Part shown: positions 46,433 through 57,175 of the stretch, one piece after another
Numbering within the stretch: the stretch's first letter is position 1
How the letters are laid out: the number at the start of each line of letters is the position of its first letter
Source of the DNA: Vibrio proteolyticus NBRC 13287
Lineage (GTDB): Bacteria; Pseudomonadota; Gammaproteobacteria; Enterobacterales; Vibrionaceae
DNA length: 64,000 nt
Reading direction: 5' to 3'
Assembly (NCBI RefSeq): GCF_000467125.1
Contig: NZ_BATJ01000005.1
Span: 62,001-126,000 of the forward strand
The notes under the pieces: model-generated
Databases searched by the model: none
Told to the model about the DNA's origin: nothing
The model's input: the letters and a program-made list of their open reading frames with translations, nothing else
Made by a program: the position numbers and the translations under genes

Positions 46433-48622
46433 TTACGCCGACGCCAGTTTCAGCGGCAGTACATTCAGGCGTTGCCCGGTGATCGCTGCCACGGCATTTG
46501 CCACCGCTGGTGCGATTGGCGGCACACCCGGCTCACCGACACCCGTCGGAGCTTCAGCAGAAGGCACAATATGCACCTCAACTTCCGGCATCTGGTTCAT
46601 TCGTAGTACCTGATAATTGTGGAAGTTCGACTGTTCCACCACTCCACCTTCACCCAGAGTAATCTCACTGATCAAGGTTGGAGACAGACCAAAACCGATC
46701 CCGCCTTCCATTTGCGCGGCGATCACATCCGGGTTGACGGCCACACCGCAATCAACCGCACACACCACCTTATCGACGGAAATCTGACCATTTTTCACAG
46801 ACACCTGCGCCACCTGTGCTACAAACGTACTGAACGATTCATGTACGGCGACGCCCATGCCCGTCCCTTCTGGCAGGCTCTTACCCCATCCTGCTTTCTC
46901 GGCGGCCAGTTTGAGCACACCCTGCCAGCGAGGATGTTTGTCCAGTAATTTCATGCGCATTTCAACCGGGTCTTTACCCGCTTTAACCGCCAGCTCATCA
47001 ATCATAGTTTCGACAGCAAATGCTGTATGGGTACTCCCCACTGAGCGCCACCATTGCACGGTTGGGCCTTCTTTAACCGTGGTAAGTTCAAGCTTCAGAT
47101 TAGGAATCGCGTATGGATTGTTGGATGCCCCTTCCACTGACGTCGCATCAATTCCGTCTTTGACCATAAACGATTCAAAGGCGGTATTGGCCAGAATCGA
47201 TTGGCCGACAATATGCTGATGCCAGGCCGTGATGTTGCCTTCAGCATCCAGACCCGCCTGGACGCGATGCACGTACGCCGGACGGTAGTAGCCAACCTGG
47301 GTATCGTCTTCCCGGCTCCACACCATCTTCACCGGAATGCCCTTCTTCTGCTTGGCAATCTCAACCGTTTCAATCAGATAATCGGAATGCGGATTCGCTC
47401 GACGGCCAAAGCTGCCGCCCGCTAACAACATATGCAATGTGACTTGCTCTGGTTTGATACCCAGCACTTTCGCAATGTTCATCTGATCAACCGTCTGGAA
47501 CTGTTCGCCATTCCAGATTTCGCATCCCTGATCCGTGACTTGAGCAACGCAGTTCATCGGCTCCATAGGAGAATGCGATAGGAAAGGAAACTCATAGGTC
47601 GTATCAATAACGGTCTCAGCCTGCGCCAATGCACCCGCCGCATCGCCATCATTTCGAGCCACAATGCCGTTCTCCTTCGACAGCGTTTTATACTCGGTCA
47701 TGATTTGCGCTGAGCTCTTAGTGAACGCGCCGCTCTCATCCCAGCTAACTTGCAGCAAGTCGCGGCCTTTTTTTGCACTCCAGTAGTCTTTGGCCAGCAC
47801 CGCTACGCCTGTGGGAATGGTCAGAACATCCACCACACCCGGAGACGCTTTTGCCGCCGTCGAATCCAGCGTTTTCAGCTTGGCACCGAATTTTGGTGCA
47901 TGCAGAATCATGGCAGTTAACATCCCGGGGAACTTAATGTCCTGTGTGAAAATCGCCGTTCCGTCATTTTTGCCGATATCTTTGCGGCTGACTTTCTGTT
48001 TACCAATAAATACGAATTGCTCGGGCGTTTTTAGCATCACACTGGCTTCATCCGGCATGGGCTGAGCTGCCGCATCCTCAGCCAGTTCACCAAACTGAGC
48101 CTTGTTGCTGCCATGAGTAACAACACCCGCTTTCACCTGTATTTCAGATGCAGGCACACCCCAGCGCTTCGCCGCGGCGGCGACTAACATAGCTTTCGCA
48201 ACCGCGCCAGCGGTACGCATTTGCATGTATGAGTTGGCGATGGCAGTACTGCCGCCGGTGCCTTGCATCGGGCCCCAAAGCGTATTGTTGTAACGTTTGG
48301 CATCGGCTGGCGCACCTTCGGCCACCATCTGATCCCAACTCGCATCCAGCTCTTCTGCGACCAAAGTCGTCAGGCCGGTATAAGTACCCTGACCCATTTC
48401 AACGTGTTTGATCATCACGGTAACTTTGTTGTCTGTCCCGATACGCACAAACGCATTGGGTTCAAACGGCGCCTTCGCGGCCTCATCCGCGCGAGCATTG
48501 AGTGACAAAGGTAAAGAGAACCCCAATGTTAACCCCGCACCGACACCACCCATCAATTTTAGAAATTTACGGCGGCCGGGTACAACCTCATCCACCGCTG
48601 ATGAAAAGGACATTCTACGCAT
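46433..48622 (-). CDS. iorB: Molybdenum hydroxylase large subunit (isoquinoline 1-oxidoreductase beta / IorB-like)
   Basis: 729 residues. The N-terminus carries a twin-arginine signal (GRRKFLK, then a glycine- and leucine-rich stretch and NARADE, residues 16-46), so the folded holoenzyme is probably exported. [36 protein letters not shown] and [17 protein letters not shown] bind the molybdopterin; the C-terminal [17 protein letters not shown] has the catalytic glutamate. Relatives hydroxylate N-heterocycles or aldehydes. The true substrate here is unknown. Partner of the 2Fe-2S subunit 17 bp upstream. Confidence 0.87.
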   Translation of the reverse strand: MRRMSFSSAVDEVVPGRRKFLKLMGGVGAGLTLGFSLPLSLNARADEAAKAPFEPNAFVRIGTDNKVTVMIKHVEMGQGTYTGLTTLVAEELDASWDQMVAEGAPADAKRYNNTLWGPMQGTGGSTAIANSYMQMRTAGAVAKAMLVAAAAKRWGVPASEIQVKAGVVTHGSNKAQFGELAEDAAAQPMPDEASVMLKTPEQFVFIGKQKVSRKDIGKNDGTAIFTQDIKFPGMLTAMILHAPKFGAKLKTLDSTAAKASPGVVDVLTIPTGVAVLAKDYWSAKKGRDLLQVSWDESGAFTKSSAQIMTEYKTLSKENGIVARNDGDAAGALAQAETVIDTTYEFPFLSHSPMEPMNCVAQVTDQGCEIWNGEQFQTVDQMNIAKVLGIKPEQVTLHMLLAGGSFGRRANPHSDYLIETVEIAKQKKGIPVKMVWSREDDTQVGYYRPAYVHRVQAGLDAEGNITAWHQHIVGQSILANTAFESFMVKDGIDATSVEGASNNPYAIPNLKLELTTVKEGPTVQWWRSVGSTHTAFAVETMIDELAVKAGKDPVEMRMKLLDKHPRWQGVLKLAAEKAGWGKSLPEGTGMGVAVHESFSTFVAQVAQVSVKNGQISVDKVVCAVDCGVAVNPDVIAAQMEGGIGFGLSPTLISEITLGEGGVVEQSNFHNYQVLRMNQMPEVEVHIVPSAEAPTGVGEPGVPPIAPAVANAVAAITGQRLNVLPLKLASA

Positions 48623-48639
48623 GATTGTTCACTCCCTTA

Positions 48640-49104
48640 TCAAACGGCTTTGAGTTGCGTTGCTGCGTCTTTAATCGCCTGGCGAATACGCACGTAAGTT
48701 GCACAACGACAGATATTGCCCGACATGGCAGCATCAATGTCGGAGTCTGTCGGATTCGGGTTGCTCTCCAGCAGAGCAACCGCAGACATAATTTGCCCCG
48801 ACTGACAGTAACCACACTGCGGTACCTGCAGTTCATCCCAGGCTTGTTGCACCACTTTTGCGGCACGACTTTCCACGCCTTCTATGGTGGTGATCTTCTG
48901 ACCAACAGCAGCCTGAATTGGCGTCACACAGGAACGAATCGGCTGACCATTCAAGTGCACAGTGCAAGCGCCGCACTGCGCCATACCGCAGCCGAATTTG
49001 GTCCCGGTCATATCAAGATGATCACGAACAGCCCATAGAATGGGCGTGTCTGGCGATGCGTCGATTTCTCTATCGACACCGTTCACATTCAAAGTAACTG
49101 ACAT
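48640..49104 (-). CDS. iorA: Molybdenum hydroxylase small subunit, two [2Fe-2S] clusters (IorA-like)
   Basis: 154 residues. Ferredoxin-type cluster in [23 protein letters not shown] (residues about 36-59) and the second cluster in [11 protein letters not shown] and [12 protein letters not shown], the eight-cysteine pattern of this family. It passes electrons from the molybdenum site to an acceptor; no FAD subunit is encoded nearby, so the acceptor may be a cytochrome, as in IorAB-type enzymes. First gene of the operon. It has no signal peptide and may be co-exported with IorB. Confidence 0.9.
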   Translation of the reverse strand: MSVTLNVNGVDREIDASPDTPILWAVRDHLDMTGTKFGCGMAQCGACTVHLNGQPIRSCVTPIQAAVGQKITTIEGVESRAAKVVQQAWDELQVPQCGYCQSGQIMSAVALLESNPNPTDSDIDAAMSGNICRCATYVRIRQAIKDAATQLKAV

Positions 49105-49655
49105 GGAGCTTCTCCTGCTCTCTTTATATTGAATTGGCGTGCGATATCCCGCTCAGGTGATGGAGATTGCCGCACGTTGTATAGATAGTTTTATTGCTCA
49201 TCACTAGCTATAGAGAAAATTATAGAAGTACGCGGATGATGTGTTAGACAGAAAATCCAAATTGTTTGCCTAATGTTCCAGAAAACCAAAAAACGTGGCA
49301 GAACGACCAATTAGCAAGCATTCTGGCGGCGATGGCGTTGTCATTAAATAAATTGAGGATTTATAAACACAGCACCCCTAGATGCGCGTGGAGCGAGATT
49401 TTTATACGTATAAAGAACGAAATACATTCAAATTTGTCATCAACGTCAGAATAATGGCTGCGTCAAAAACACTGAACACATACCTTACTGAAATTATTGA
49501 CAAAATTTATTTTCATTTAAAGCGTATATGGTTATCGAAAAATGAATCAATAAGTGATACCTTGCACAACTTGCAGTAAAAATATGGATCAATATCACAT
49601 ATACGGACATGGTTTACTTTGGCTACAAAATAATAAATCAAGGTATATCAAACAT
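49105..49655. other. AT-rich intergenic region before the chemoreceptor gene
   Basis: 551 bp. Short open frames at 49266-49454 and 49382-49579 lack ribosome sites and family likeness. TTGACA at about 49496 is followed by AT-rich sequence and TATATG, too far apart for a standard promoter. Presumably contains the divergent promoters of iorA and the chemoreceptor. Confidence 0.45.
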
Positions 49656-51287
49656 ATGTTTATCAAGAATCTTTCGATAGCGAAAAAGATTTCTTTTTCA
49701 TTCCTGATCATTGCACTTATTAATATCGTTTTCGGCGTATTTTTATCTTCGGAACTCAAAAGCATCAAAGTTGAGCTGCTTAACTACACCGACGACACGT
49801 TACCAGCCGTTGAACGTGTCGACGCCATCAGAGACGATCTTTCCCGCTGGCGACGTTCGCAATTTGTGGTGTACACATTTGATGATCCAGAGAAAATACG
49901 CAATCAAATCTCTCGTAACCTTCGTAAACGTCAGGAAATTGCACGTGAATTAGAGTCATACGGTCAAACTGTCTGGCCTGGTGAAGAGCAACAGACCTAT
50001 CAACAGGTCATGCGCTACCTAGAGACGTACCTGAGCACCATGGACCGATACAACGATACAATGTTGGCCAACGACAAAAGCAAAGCACAACCTATCCTTG
50101 CCTCTTCTTTGCCTGCTTTTGAAGCGGTTGATGCTGAACTCGGTAAGTTGATCAAGATCCTGAAACAGGCGATGGACAACAACCGGAATAATATCCTCAA
50201 GTCTATCAATGATCTGAGTTCTTCATCCATCATCAGCAATGTGGTGATTCTGCTGATCATGGTCGCAATGACATACCTGTTGACCCGTCTGATCTGTGGG
50301 CCATTAAAACTGGTGGTCGAGCAGGCAAACTCCATTGCTACCGGCGATCTGTCCAATGACATTAACCGTCAGGCCATCGGCAACGACGAACTGGGCGAAC
50401 TGGCTGACGCCACCAGTAAAATGCAGGACGATTTACGTCAGGTAATCGACAATGTGATCGCCGCGGTTACGCAACTGAGCAGTGCCGTTGAGGAAATGAC
50501 ACAAATTTCCGATATTTCCGCGTCGGGGATGAAAGATCAGCAACTGCAAATCACGCACATCGCCACAGCCATGACAGAAATGAAAGCCGCGGTAGAAGAC
50601 GTTGCCCGTAATACGGAAGAATCCGCCAACCAGGCGAGCGAAGCTAACCAGCGCACCCAACACGGTGTTCAGGTGACTCAGCATATGGTGGATACCATCG
50701 AAGACGTCGCCAACGTAATTGGTAATGCCGGTGACACCGTGACGGAACTTGAACTGCAATCGAGTAAGATCAACGTCATCGTTGACGTTATCCGTGATAT
50801 CGCCGATCAAACCAACCTATTGGCGCTCAACGCAGCGATTGAAGCAGCACGAGCAGGTGACTCTGGCCGCGGCTTTGCTGTGGTTGCCGACGAAGTCAGA
50901 ACGTTAGCGGGCCGCACGCAGCATTCCACCAGTGAAATTACGACCATCATTGAGCAGTTGCAATCACTGGCAAAAGAAGCCAAATCGGCCACTGAACTCT
51001 CACGCAGCAGCATCACCGAATGCGCGCAGCAAGGCGTTCAGTCTAAGCAGTTGATGGGTGAAATCGAACGTTCCATTTCCGACATTTCAGATATGGGCAG
51101 CCAGATCGCAACCGCATGTAATCAACAAGATTCCGTTGCCGACGAGTTAAGCCGCAGTATCGAAAACATTCACTTCGCTTCGCAAGAAGTGTCACAAGGC
51201 TCACAGCAAACCGCCCAGGCTTGCCGCGAACTAAGCCAGCTCTCTGTCTCACTTCAGGAAGTGATGGGCCGCTTCAAGCTCAAATAA
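49656..51287 (+). CDS. Methyl-accepting chemotaxis protein (linked to the broad-specificity racemase)
   Basis: 543 residues from ATG 49656; an in-frame ATG at 49554 would add 34 unusual residues. Layout: TM1 (about 11-30), a periplasmic four-helix-type sensor domain (about 31-185), TM2 (about 190-212), HAMP, then a long helical signalling domain whose tip reads [34 protein letters not shown]. No C-terminal CheR-binding pentapeptide. In V. cholerae the receptor next to bsrV responds to D-arginine and D-lysine (MCP-DRK); the same gene pair here suggests an orthologue, but the ligand was not tested. Confidence 0.88.
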   Translation: MFIKNLSIAKKISFSFLIIALINIVFGVFLSSELKSIKVELLNYTDDTLPAVERVDAIRDDLSRWRRSQFVVYTFDDPEKIRNQISRNLRKRQEIARELESYGQTVWPGEEQQTYQQVMRYLETYLSTMDRYNDTMLANDKSKAQPILASSLPAFEAVDAELGKLIKILKQAMDNNRNNILKSINDLSSSSIISNVVILLIMVAMTYLLTRLICGPLKLVVEQANSIATGDLSNDINRQAIGNDELGELADATSKMQDDLRQVIDNVIAAVTQLSSAVEEMTQISDISASGMKDQQLQITHIATAMTEMKAAVEDVARNTEESANQASEANQRTQHGVQVTQHMVDTIEDVANVIGNAGDTVTELELQSSKINVIVDVIRDIADQTNLLALNAAIEAARAGDSGRGFAVVADEVRTLAGRTQHSTSEITTIIEQLQSLAKEAKSATELSRSSITECAQQGVQSKQLMGEIERSISDISDMGSQIATACNQQDSVADELSRSIENIHFASQEVSQGSQQTAQACRELSQLSVSLQEVMGRFKLK

Positions 51288-51294
51288 CACTTTC

Positions 51295-51319
51295 GATGCT
51301 CCGGCCTGGCCGGAGCATC
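51295..51319 (+). repeat. 25-bp perfect palindrome between the chemoreceptor and racemase genes
   Basis: Arms GATGCTCCGGCC (51295-51306) and GGCCGGAGCATC (51308-51319) around a single T. Very stable as RNA, but followed by AACCC rather than T, so more an mRNA 3-prime stabiliser or processing point than a full terminator. Confidence 0.75.
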
Positions 51320-51389
51320 AACCCAGAGCGATTCCGCTCAATATAGATACCCATTCAAGAAAACCAATACACCTGCGTATGGAGACTTT

Positions 51390-52616
51390 ATGCGCTTTAA
51401 AAAAACTTTGCTCTCATTCTCAATTGCCACCGCAACACTTATCGCCATGCCTGCGAACAGCGCCCCACAACACCTAGTCAGTGCGGATATTCAACAAGAA
51501 GACATTCAGGCAACGAACGCCTGGCTGGAGATTAACCTCGGGCAGTTTCGTGAGAATATTGAGCAATTTAAGTCTCACATGAACAGCCATACAAAAATTT
51601 GTGCTGTGATGAAAGCAGACGCTTACGGCAATGGCATTCAAGGCCTGATGCCAACGATTATTGAACAGCAGATCCCGTGTGTGGCTATCGCCAGCAATGC
51701 AGAAGCAAAAGCAGTGCGCGACAGTGGCTTCGAAGGCCAATTGATGCGTGTGCGCTCAGCCAGCCTTGGAGAAATCAAAGACGCTCTTCATCTCAATGTC
51801 GAAGAGCTGATCGGCAGCGCGGCGCAAGCCAACGCGCTGACCAAACTGGCTAAGACCTCAGGTCAAACAATCAAAGTTCACCTGTCACTCAACGATGGCG
51901 GTATGGGCCGTAATGGCGTTGACATGACCACCGAAGACGGCAAGCAAGAAGCTCAAAAAATCGCCAGCTCTACAGGCATACGCATTGTTGGTATCATGAC
52001 CCACTTCCCGAACTATGACGCCGATGATGTAAGACGGAAACTGGCGTCGTTTAAAGAGAGTTCTGCGTGGCTGATTGAGCACTCTCCCCTTCAACGCGAT
52101 GACATTTTGCTGCACGTCGCAAACTCGTACACAGCGTTAAATGTACCAGAAGCACAGCTGGATATGGTGCGCCCGGGTGGCGTTCTGTACGGCGACCTGC
52201 CGACCAATCTGGAATACCCTTCGATTGTGTCGTTCAAAACTCGTGTGGCGTCTCTGCATCACCTGCCAGAAAACAGCACCGTTGGCTATGACAGCAGCTT
52301 TACCACCACTCAAGAGAGCCTGATGGCTAATATCCCGGTCGGCTACTCTGATGGCTACCCTCGCAAAATGGGCAACAAAGCGGAAGTCATCATCAATGGT
52401 CAGCGCGCGCAAGTCGCCGGTGTGGCCTCAATGAACACCACCATGGTCGATGTTTCCAACATCAAAGGAGTCAAGCCTGGTAGTGAAGTCGTACTGTTTG
52501 GCAGCTCGAAAGGCCAAACCATCTCTGCCGCAGAAATGGAAAATAGCGCCGAAGTTATCTTCCCGGAGCTTTACACCATTTGGGGCAATGCCAACCCAAG
52601 AATCTACGTAAAATAA
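51390..52616 (+). CDS. bsr: Periplasmic broad-specificity amino acid racemase (Bsr)
   Basis: 408 residues with a signal peptide (about 1-24, PANSAPQ). PLP-dependent alanine-racemase fold: PLP lysine in [12 protein letters not shown] near residue 75 and the second catalytic base, tyrosine, in STVGYDSSF near 300. The secretion signal and the two cysteines in KICAVMK and IPCVAIA, which can pair as in BsrV, separate it from cytoplasmic Alr. Bsr enzymes make non-canonical D-amino acids (D-Met, D-Leu, D-Arg and others) in the periplasm that remodel peptidoglycan and act as signals. Follows the chemoreceptor gene by 102 bp. Confidence 0.9.
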   Translation: MRFKKTLLSFSIATATLIAMPANSAPQHLVSADIQQEDIQATNAWLEINLGQFRENIEQFKSHMNSHTKICAVMKADAYGNGIQGLMPTIIEQQIPCVAIASNAEAKAVRDSGFEGQLMRVRSASLGEIKDALHLNVEELIGSAAQANALTKLAKTSGQTIKVHLSLNDGGMGRNGVDMTTEDGKQEAQKIASSTGIRIVGIMTHFPNYDADDVRRKLASFKESSAWLIEHSPLQRDDILLHVANSYTALNVPEAQLDMVRPGGVLYGDLPTNLEYPSIVSFKTRVASLHHLPENSTVGYDSSFTTTQESLMANIPVGYSDGYPRKMGNKAEVIINGQRAQVAGVASMNTTMVDVSNIKGVKPGSEVVLFGSSKGQTISAAEMENSAEVIFPELYTIWGNANPRIYVK

Positions 52617-52634
52617 GTGTTGGGCAGATAAAAC

Positions 52635-52658
52635 AAAGCGAGCCTTTTGGCTCGCTTT
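52635..52658 (+). terminator. Terminator after bsr
   Basis: AAAGCGAGCC and GGCTCGCTTT form a perfect 10-bp stem with loop TTTT, 19 bp after the stop. Confidence 0.85.
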
Positions 52659-52743
52659 ATGTTTATTACGCTGTTGCAGGTTCAGATTGAATCTTGTGCT
52701 GAATTTGGTGAATACCCAACTTCGACCTGCAAGCTTAATCAGG

Positions 52744-53115
52744 CTAAACGCGTTCGACTAACCCAAATTTTTTAAAAAAGTCCGATAAATCTAACGTGGC
52801 TAAGTCTTTAAACTCACCCGCATCGTAAAAACGTCCTTTACACGTCGGGCAACTTTCAAACCAAATATGCGGCTGCTTTGGATCCACCAGGCGCAATAAC
52901 TGATTGTTCGGGCACACTGGGCAATTGATACGGTCTATGGCGTTAAAGGCTTTACCCACTTCTTCATCCCCCGAATCAATTACCTCTGCCAGAGGTTTCA
53001 TTGCTTCGACTTCATAAGCGTCAATCCACAACCCCTTGCACTCAGTACAACGTTCCACATCACCCAACGGGGTTTGCAGCTGTTCGAAATCAGAATGACA
53101 TTTTGGACACTTCAT
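52744..53115 (-). CDS. Zinc-ribbon protein (zf-TFIIB type)
   Basis: 123 residues with two cysteine clusters: CPKCHSDF...RCTECKGLWID at the N-terminus and CPVCPNN...CPTCKGRFYDAGEF in the second half. CxxC pairs with KGxWxD are the zf-TFIIB signature; each half should bind one zinc ion. Members are small soluble proteins of unknown role. AAGGAAT before ATG 53115. Confidence 0.82.
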   Translation of the reverse strand: MKCPKCHSDFEQLQTPLGDVERCTECKGLWIDAYEVEAMKPLAEVIDSGDEEVGKAFNAIDRINCPVCPNNQLLRLVDPKQPHIWFESCPTCKGRFYDAGEFKDLATLDLSDFFKKFGLVERV

Positions 53116-53465
53116 ATTTATTCCTTGTTGATCCAGTTATATTTAATTGAGTAAAGCAAGCAGCGTCAGAACTGTGTATCACCACTGAACATAAGGCATT
53201 ATACTCATTGTTTTTCTTTGTACGGCGTATAAATAACAAATTAATCATTTAATGAAGAATATCATTATTATGATGCCATCCAAATAACTACTTAACAACA
53301 TTAACAACCGAATAATCAGATACTTATTACAATTTGATTAGTGTGTGGATACTTGATAAACGTCACATCTACTCATAAGAAACTATTGATTATTTTGAAA
53401 ATAAACCACCTATCTATTAGTATTTACGAAAAATCATCCCCCCAAAAAAATTAAAAGGTATATGA
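53116..53465. other. AT-rich divergent intergenic region
   Basis: 350 bp, very AT-rich, no gene seen. Start of the AT-rich segment that runs with breaks to about 57.8 kb. Confidence 0.5.
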
Positions 53466-54299
53466 ATGAATCTCAACTGGATTAACAAAATCCTATTTGG
53501 GGTGAGCTTGTTATTTATCAGCGCCAGTGCATTGGCAAAACAGCCTCAGGATCCCTACGTAGAATTCGTCAAAATGGACTTTTCTCCAAAGGTTCAAGAC
53601 CTTGTCGCCCGTGTATTATCTGAGCAGTATTCAGTCTCTCAGTCTTCTATGGAAACGTTTGTAAAAGAAAACGTGTTTACTGAAGAATTAGAGACTGCAC
53701 TCATAGCGCGTTACCAAGAGGTTGTGACTCGGGATGAAATGACAAAAATGGTTGATATTAAGCGCTCTGACTCTTGTCAAAAGATGCTGACTGACCCAAA
53801 TATCTTTGAATTCTTATCAACGAACGTCCTTACCCCGGGTGTCACCGATGACCTTTTAGTCTGTCTTGACAAGTTTCATAGCCTGTCAGGTGGTAAAGAA
53901 AAGCTCATCAAAATGACTGAGGCAAAATCCGAGATATTCCAACAAATACTTAAGAAGCATCAACCAGCTTTTAAGCAACTGATCAAGCCTGGTTTTATCT
54001 TGGCTGTGGCGAAGAAGATGAACGAACAAGCACCTGTTCAGGTCGATGATGCGCAACGTCTGGACAAAGCGACCGTCCTGAATAATACGTTAGAGATTCA
54101 ATTTACCTATTTAGATACATTCGCTAAAGATGATTGGTTGGATATTGATTCTGAATTACTGAAATCTAATGTTTGCTCAAGCCTGTCAAGCATCCTGGAT
54201 ACTGGCGCATCGATCAGATACGTCTGGTTTAATCTGAACAAAACCTTTATCACATCGAAAACATACCAACCGAAAGACTGTGTTAGCTCTGATAGTTAA
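53466..54299 (+). CDS. Secreted protein of unknown function
   Basis: 277 residues with a signal peptide (1-24, ending SASALAK). The mature part is mostly helical and charged, with repeated FVK, LSEQYSVS and VKENVF segments and four cysteines; the first half resembles DUF2059-type periplasmic proteins (KVQDLVARVLSEQYSVSQ), but I am not certain. No catalytic motif. Single gene with AAAAGG site and its own terminator. Confidence 0.65.
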   Translation: MNLNWINKILFGVSLLFISASALAKQPQDPYVEFVKMDFSPKVQDLVARVLSEQYSVSQSSMETFVKENVFTEELETALIARYQEVVTRDEMTKMVDIKRSDSCQKMLTDPNIFEFLSTNVLTPGVTDDLLVCLDKFHSLSGGKEKLIKMTEAKSEIFQQILKKHQPAFKQLIKPGFILAVAKKMNEQAPVQVDDAQRLDKATVLNNTLEIQFTYLDTFAKDDWLDIDSELLKSNVCSSLSSILDTGASIRYVWFNLNKTFITSKTYQPKDCVSSDS

Positions 54300-54305
54300 G
54301 TGAAC

Positions 54306-54335
54306 AAAAAAGCGAACCGTCAGGTTCGCTTTTTT
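54306..54335. terminator. Bidirectional terminator
   Basis: Six A, GCGAACC and GGTTCGC, six T around loop GTCA: serves the secreted-protein gene on the + strand and the HHH gene on the - strand. Confidence 0.9.
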
Positions 54336-54351
54336 GTTTCAGGCTGACGCT

Positions 54352-54588
54352 TCATACCGACTCTTTTGCCCGCGCGATGGCCGCTTCAATCGCAGATTTA
54401 GCTTGCGGGCTATTTTTCCAACACGTCGTTCTCAACATCGAAGCCACTCTGTCAGCAATCTCGTCTGCGCGATAAGTGGCAAGCTCTGACAGTGAATCAA
54501 TACCGATCTCCTCGAATCGTTTGACTACCGTCGGCCCCACTCCTTTTACCGCTAACAGCGCTTGTCGTTCTGAATCTGAAAATGCCAT
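54352..54588 (-). CDS. Small helix-hairpin-helix protein
   Basis: 78 residues from ATG 54588 (GGGAGA upstream; TTG 54600 not used). VKGVGPTVVKRFEEIGIDSLSELA is a helix-hairpin-helix motif of the kind that binds DNA backbone; a helical tail follows with one cysteine. It resembles the Cdd1-like group of small HHH proteins. No partner apparent. Confidence 0.72.
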   Translation of the reverse strand: MAFSDSERQALLAVKGVGPTVVKRFEEIGIDSLSELATYRADEIADRVASMLRTTCWKNSPQAKSAIEAAIARAKESV

Positions 54589-54612
54589 ATATTCTCCCAA
54601 AAACTAGCGTTA

Positions 54613-55092
54613 TCACTGTGTGCCAAATGCTTTCGCAGACGCCATCATGTGGTTGATAGAATCAATTAAACGCTCGGCTTTATCCAAGCGCCGAGTATAG
54701 AAACGTTTTACGATATGATGTTCATCATTTTTCAACTGTACTATGTACCAGTCACGTTTGCTGTAAAGCTCTAAACGGGATAATGAGTTGAAGTAGTAAC
54801 GTGTCGAGACATCCAGTGTTTTAAGGTTTATCGACGAGAACACTAATTGTGAATTCACAACACCACTGCTTAGTGAGTGACCCTTAACCTCAATTCCGTC
54901 TGCTAACCCTAAATAGTCTTTAGTAATCACAACGCCTTCTGGCCGATATTTTAACGGCTGTTCCATAACCACCTGTTCGATGATCTTTGCTGCTAATTCA
55001 TCACTTTGAACTAACTGGGCTGAATATGGAATCGAGGTTGCAGTACAACCACTTAGTAAAAGGAAGGAAAGTAACAAAAAGCGTTGAATCAC
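54613..55092 (-). CDS. Lipoprotein of unknown function
   Basis: 159 residues if read from GTG 55092, with GAGG eight bases upstream; this gives a compact lipoprotein signal IQRFLLLSFLLLSGC, the lipobox being LLSGC. A GTG at 55116 in frame is the alternative. The mature part has a PH- or jelly-roll-like beta pattern (YRPEGVVITKDYLGLADG, YFNSLSRLELYSKRDWYIVQL) and a basic tail. No family recognised. Confidence 0.65.
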   Translation of the reverse strand: MIQRFLLLSFLLLSGCTATSIPYSAQLVQSDELAAKIIEQVVMEQPLKYRPEGVVITKDYLGLADGIEVKGHSLSSGVVNSQLVFSSINLKTLDVSTRYYFNSLSRLELYSKRDWYIVQLKNDEHHIVKRFYTRRLDKAERLIDSINHMMASAKAFGTQ

Positions 55093-55783
55093 CTCAAATG
55101 CCTCTACTGTGTTCACTCATATACAACTGGTCAGCGCAACGATTTGCTTTCAAAACGCAGGTTATCACTTTTGATCCAAGATGCTCACAACCGGCCACCA
55201 TTGTGCCACCTCACTCTATATGCAACAACACAAGTATATTAATAGTTAGATGTTTATCATGCTCTTATGCTTTTCAAAACGATGGTAACAAGATCAAAAC
55301 AGCGAGCCTCTTTGCTCGCCTTTGAACGCGTTTCTGGATGAATTGCAGTAGCTCACAATCACAGACTCTCGAGCCGTTGACCGATTATGTTATCTTCAAC
55401 AAAACCGCGCCACGTTAATTATAGGAGAATAGTATCAATAACTAACAGGATATGAGACGTAAATTGAGCCATTAACTCTCTAATATAGAGATAAATTATT
55501 TATTTTTTGTGAGGTTTTTTCGTTCAAGCTTCTCCATTTTAAGAGGGGACTCTCAATCCTAAACCGATACTTTTGTATTGTACAATAGAGAAAGTCAGCG
55601 ACTTATCTAGTTGTTTATACTTTATTCATTTATAAAATATGTCATGTAGTGTGGATTAACTTCAACAAAATTCACTTGTTACTATCCCCCTATTGGTAAA
55701 TAAATTTTCAATATTTTTAATAAAAAGTAGAAAGTGTCGCCATATAGATAAATAGTTTACTAAAGAGGATTTGAAGAGAACCA
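55093..55783. other. AT-rich region without gene; orphan hairpin
   Basis: 691 bp. GCGAGC (55302-55307) and GCTCGC (55314-55319) form a terminator-like stem with no gene ending nearby. ATTGTACAAT near 55577 is a short palindrome. TAGGAGAAT near 55422 looks like a ribosome site with no start behind it. These are marks of gene loss or rearrangement. Confidence 0.5.
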
Positions 55784-57175
55784 ATGACGTACCGACTATC
55801 TATAATTATGTTATCTACTTTTACGTTTTACACCTACGCTTCTGATTTTGACCTTGAAAAATCTAACATTACAAACGAGGATATATTTTCTCCATATATC
55901 ATTAACTCCAATTCAAACATGGTACCATCTGGCAATTCGGGGAGTTATATAAAGCCTCATAGTATGTCAATTACAGATAGTGGCAAGTACGTACTATTTC
56001 ATAATACCTTACCTAGAATACCACTTGCGGATGATAGTTTAGATGGTGGATATTTCCTAAAGAACACAGAAACAAACCAAACAACACGATTGGGACAACC
56101 AGCAAGTTTAGCTTACAATGTCAAAATGATAAATCCTTCCATGTCCTCTAACGGTAGATACATTGGCTTTACATATACCGAAAACTCGAGGGATTATAAC
56201 GGCGTCATATGGGACAGATTAGAAGACAAACTACTGAATGCAAAATACCCTGATGAAATGGAAGGAAAATGTATAAATAAGCAAACCCATTTCAACATTT
56301 ATCCTATTAATGAAAACTTTTCGTATTATGAATATACTTGCGACACAGGAAACAAGTTAAAAAACGATAAAGAAAAAGTCGTCGGAATAACCGACATACA
56401 AAACAAATCCTCTAGAGTAATTAACATTGATATAGACGGAGATTTAGCAAACATATGGTTATCTCCATCAAGAGTTATTTCTAACGATGGACGTTATCTA
56501 ACGTATACATCAACGGAGCAAATGGACATCAATAATATTTATGATGATAAAAATAAAGAAATAGCCATATACCTATATGATAGAATAAAACATAAATCTA
56601 TAAAAATAAAGTCGAACAAAACAGACTTTATCCATCAACCTAGCAATTTTTATTCATCTATTAGCCCTGATGGAAAGTTCCTGATATATCCGGCAAAAAA
56701 ACCAGAAAATCCTGAAAAAAACATAGAATTTACAGAAAGTACATACCTATCATTATATAATATTGATACAGGAATTTCTGAATATGTAAAAGGACCAGAT
56801 GACAAACTTATTCATAGTGTTATGAGCCCAACCATATCAAACAATGGTGAAAGCATCGCTTTCTTATCAAAAAGTGAAGAATATAACACTGCTGTGAGTT
56901 ATGGCCCTAAAGGTCCTCAGGCATATTATTATGATCGCATCAATGAAAAAATACTCCACGTAAGTATTTCACAAATTACTGGAGAAAGTGTCACTTCATC
57001 AGACGCCCTCGTATACGGTAATGGTAAAGGCATCTTATGGGCATCTTCATCAGGTTTAGTAGACCAAAGAGAGAGTGGAACTAAGCATTTATATACTTTA
57101 GGAAAGCCTATTATTCCTGAGATATGTAAGCCTTACTTAGATAATTTAGATGTTCGGAGCAATTTACCATTTTGA
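55784..57175 (+). CDS. Secreted beta-propeller-like protein of unknown function
   Basis: 463 residues with a signal peptide (1-19, TFTFYTYAS). Repeated blocks of the type MSITDSGKYVLFHN, MSSNGRYIGFTYT, ISNDGRYLTYTST, ISPDGKFLIYPAK and ISNNGESIAFLSK, each about 50-70 residues apart, are TolB/PD40-like propeller blades, about five or six in all. Codons are strikingly AT-rich (about a third GC by eye), unlike the neighbours, which suggests recent transfer. GAGGA ten bases before ATG. No enzyme motif; binding of a protein or glycan partner outside the cytoplasm is likely but unproven. Confidence 0.72.
   Translation: MTYRLSIIMLSTFTFYTYASDFDLEKSNITNEDIFSPYIINSNSNMVPSGNSGSYIKPHSMSITDSGKYVLFHNTLPRIPLADDSLDGGYFLKNTETNQTTRLGQPASLAYNVKMINPSMSSNGRYIGFTYTENSRDYNGVIWDRLEDKLLNAKYPDEMEGKCINKQTHFNIYPINENFSYYEYTCDTGNKLKNDKEKVVGITDIQNKSSRVINIDIDGDLANIWLSPSRVISNDGRYLTYTSTEQMDINNIYDDKNKEIAIYLYDRIKHKSIKIKSNKTDFIHQPSNFYSSISPDGKFLIYPAKKPENPEKNIEFTESTYLSLYNIDTGISEYVKGPDDKLIHSVMSPTISNNGESIAFLSKSEEYNTAVSYGPKGPQAYYYDRINEKILHVSISQITGESVTSSDALVYGNGKGILWASSSGLVDQRESGTKHLYTLGKPIIPEICKPYLDNLDVRSNLPF

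Noticed and set aside
49266..49579. Two overlapping + strand frames before the chemoreceptor
   Set aside because: No ribosome sites, low-complexity AT-rich sequence and no known motif.
49554..49655. Upstream ATG for the chemoreceptor
   Set aside because: The added 34 residues precede the first membrane helix with no family likeness; ATG 49656 gives the standard layout.
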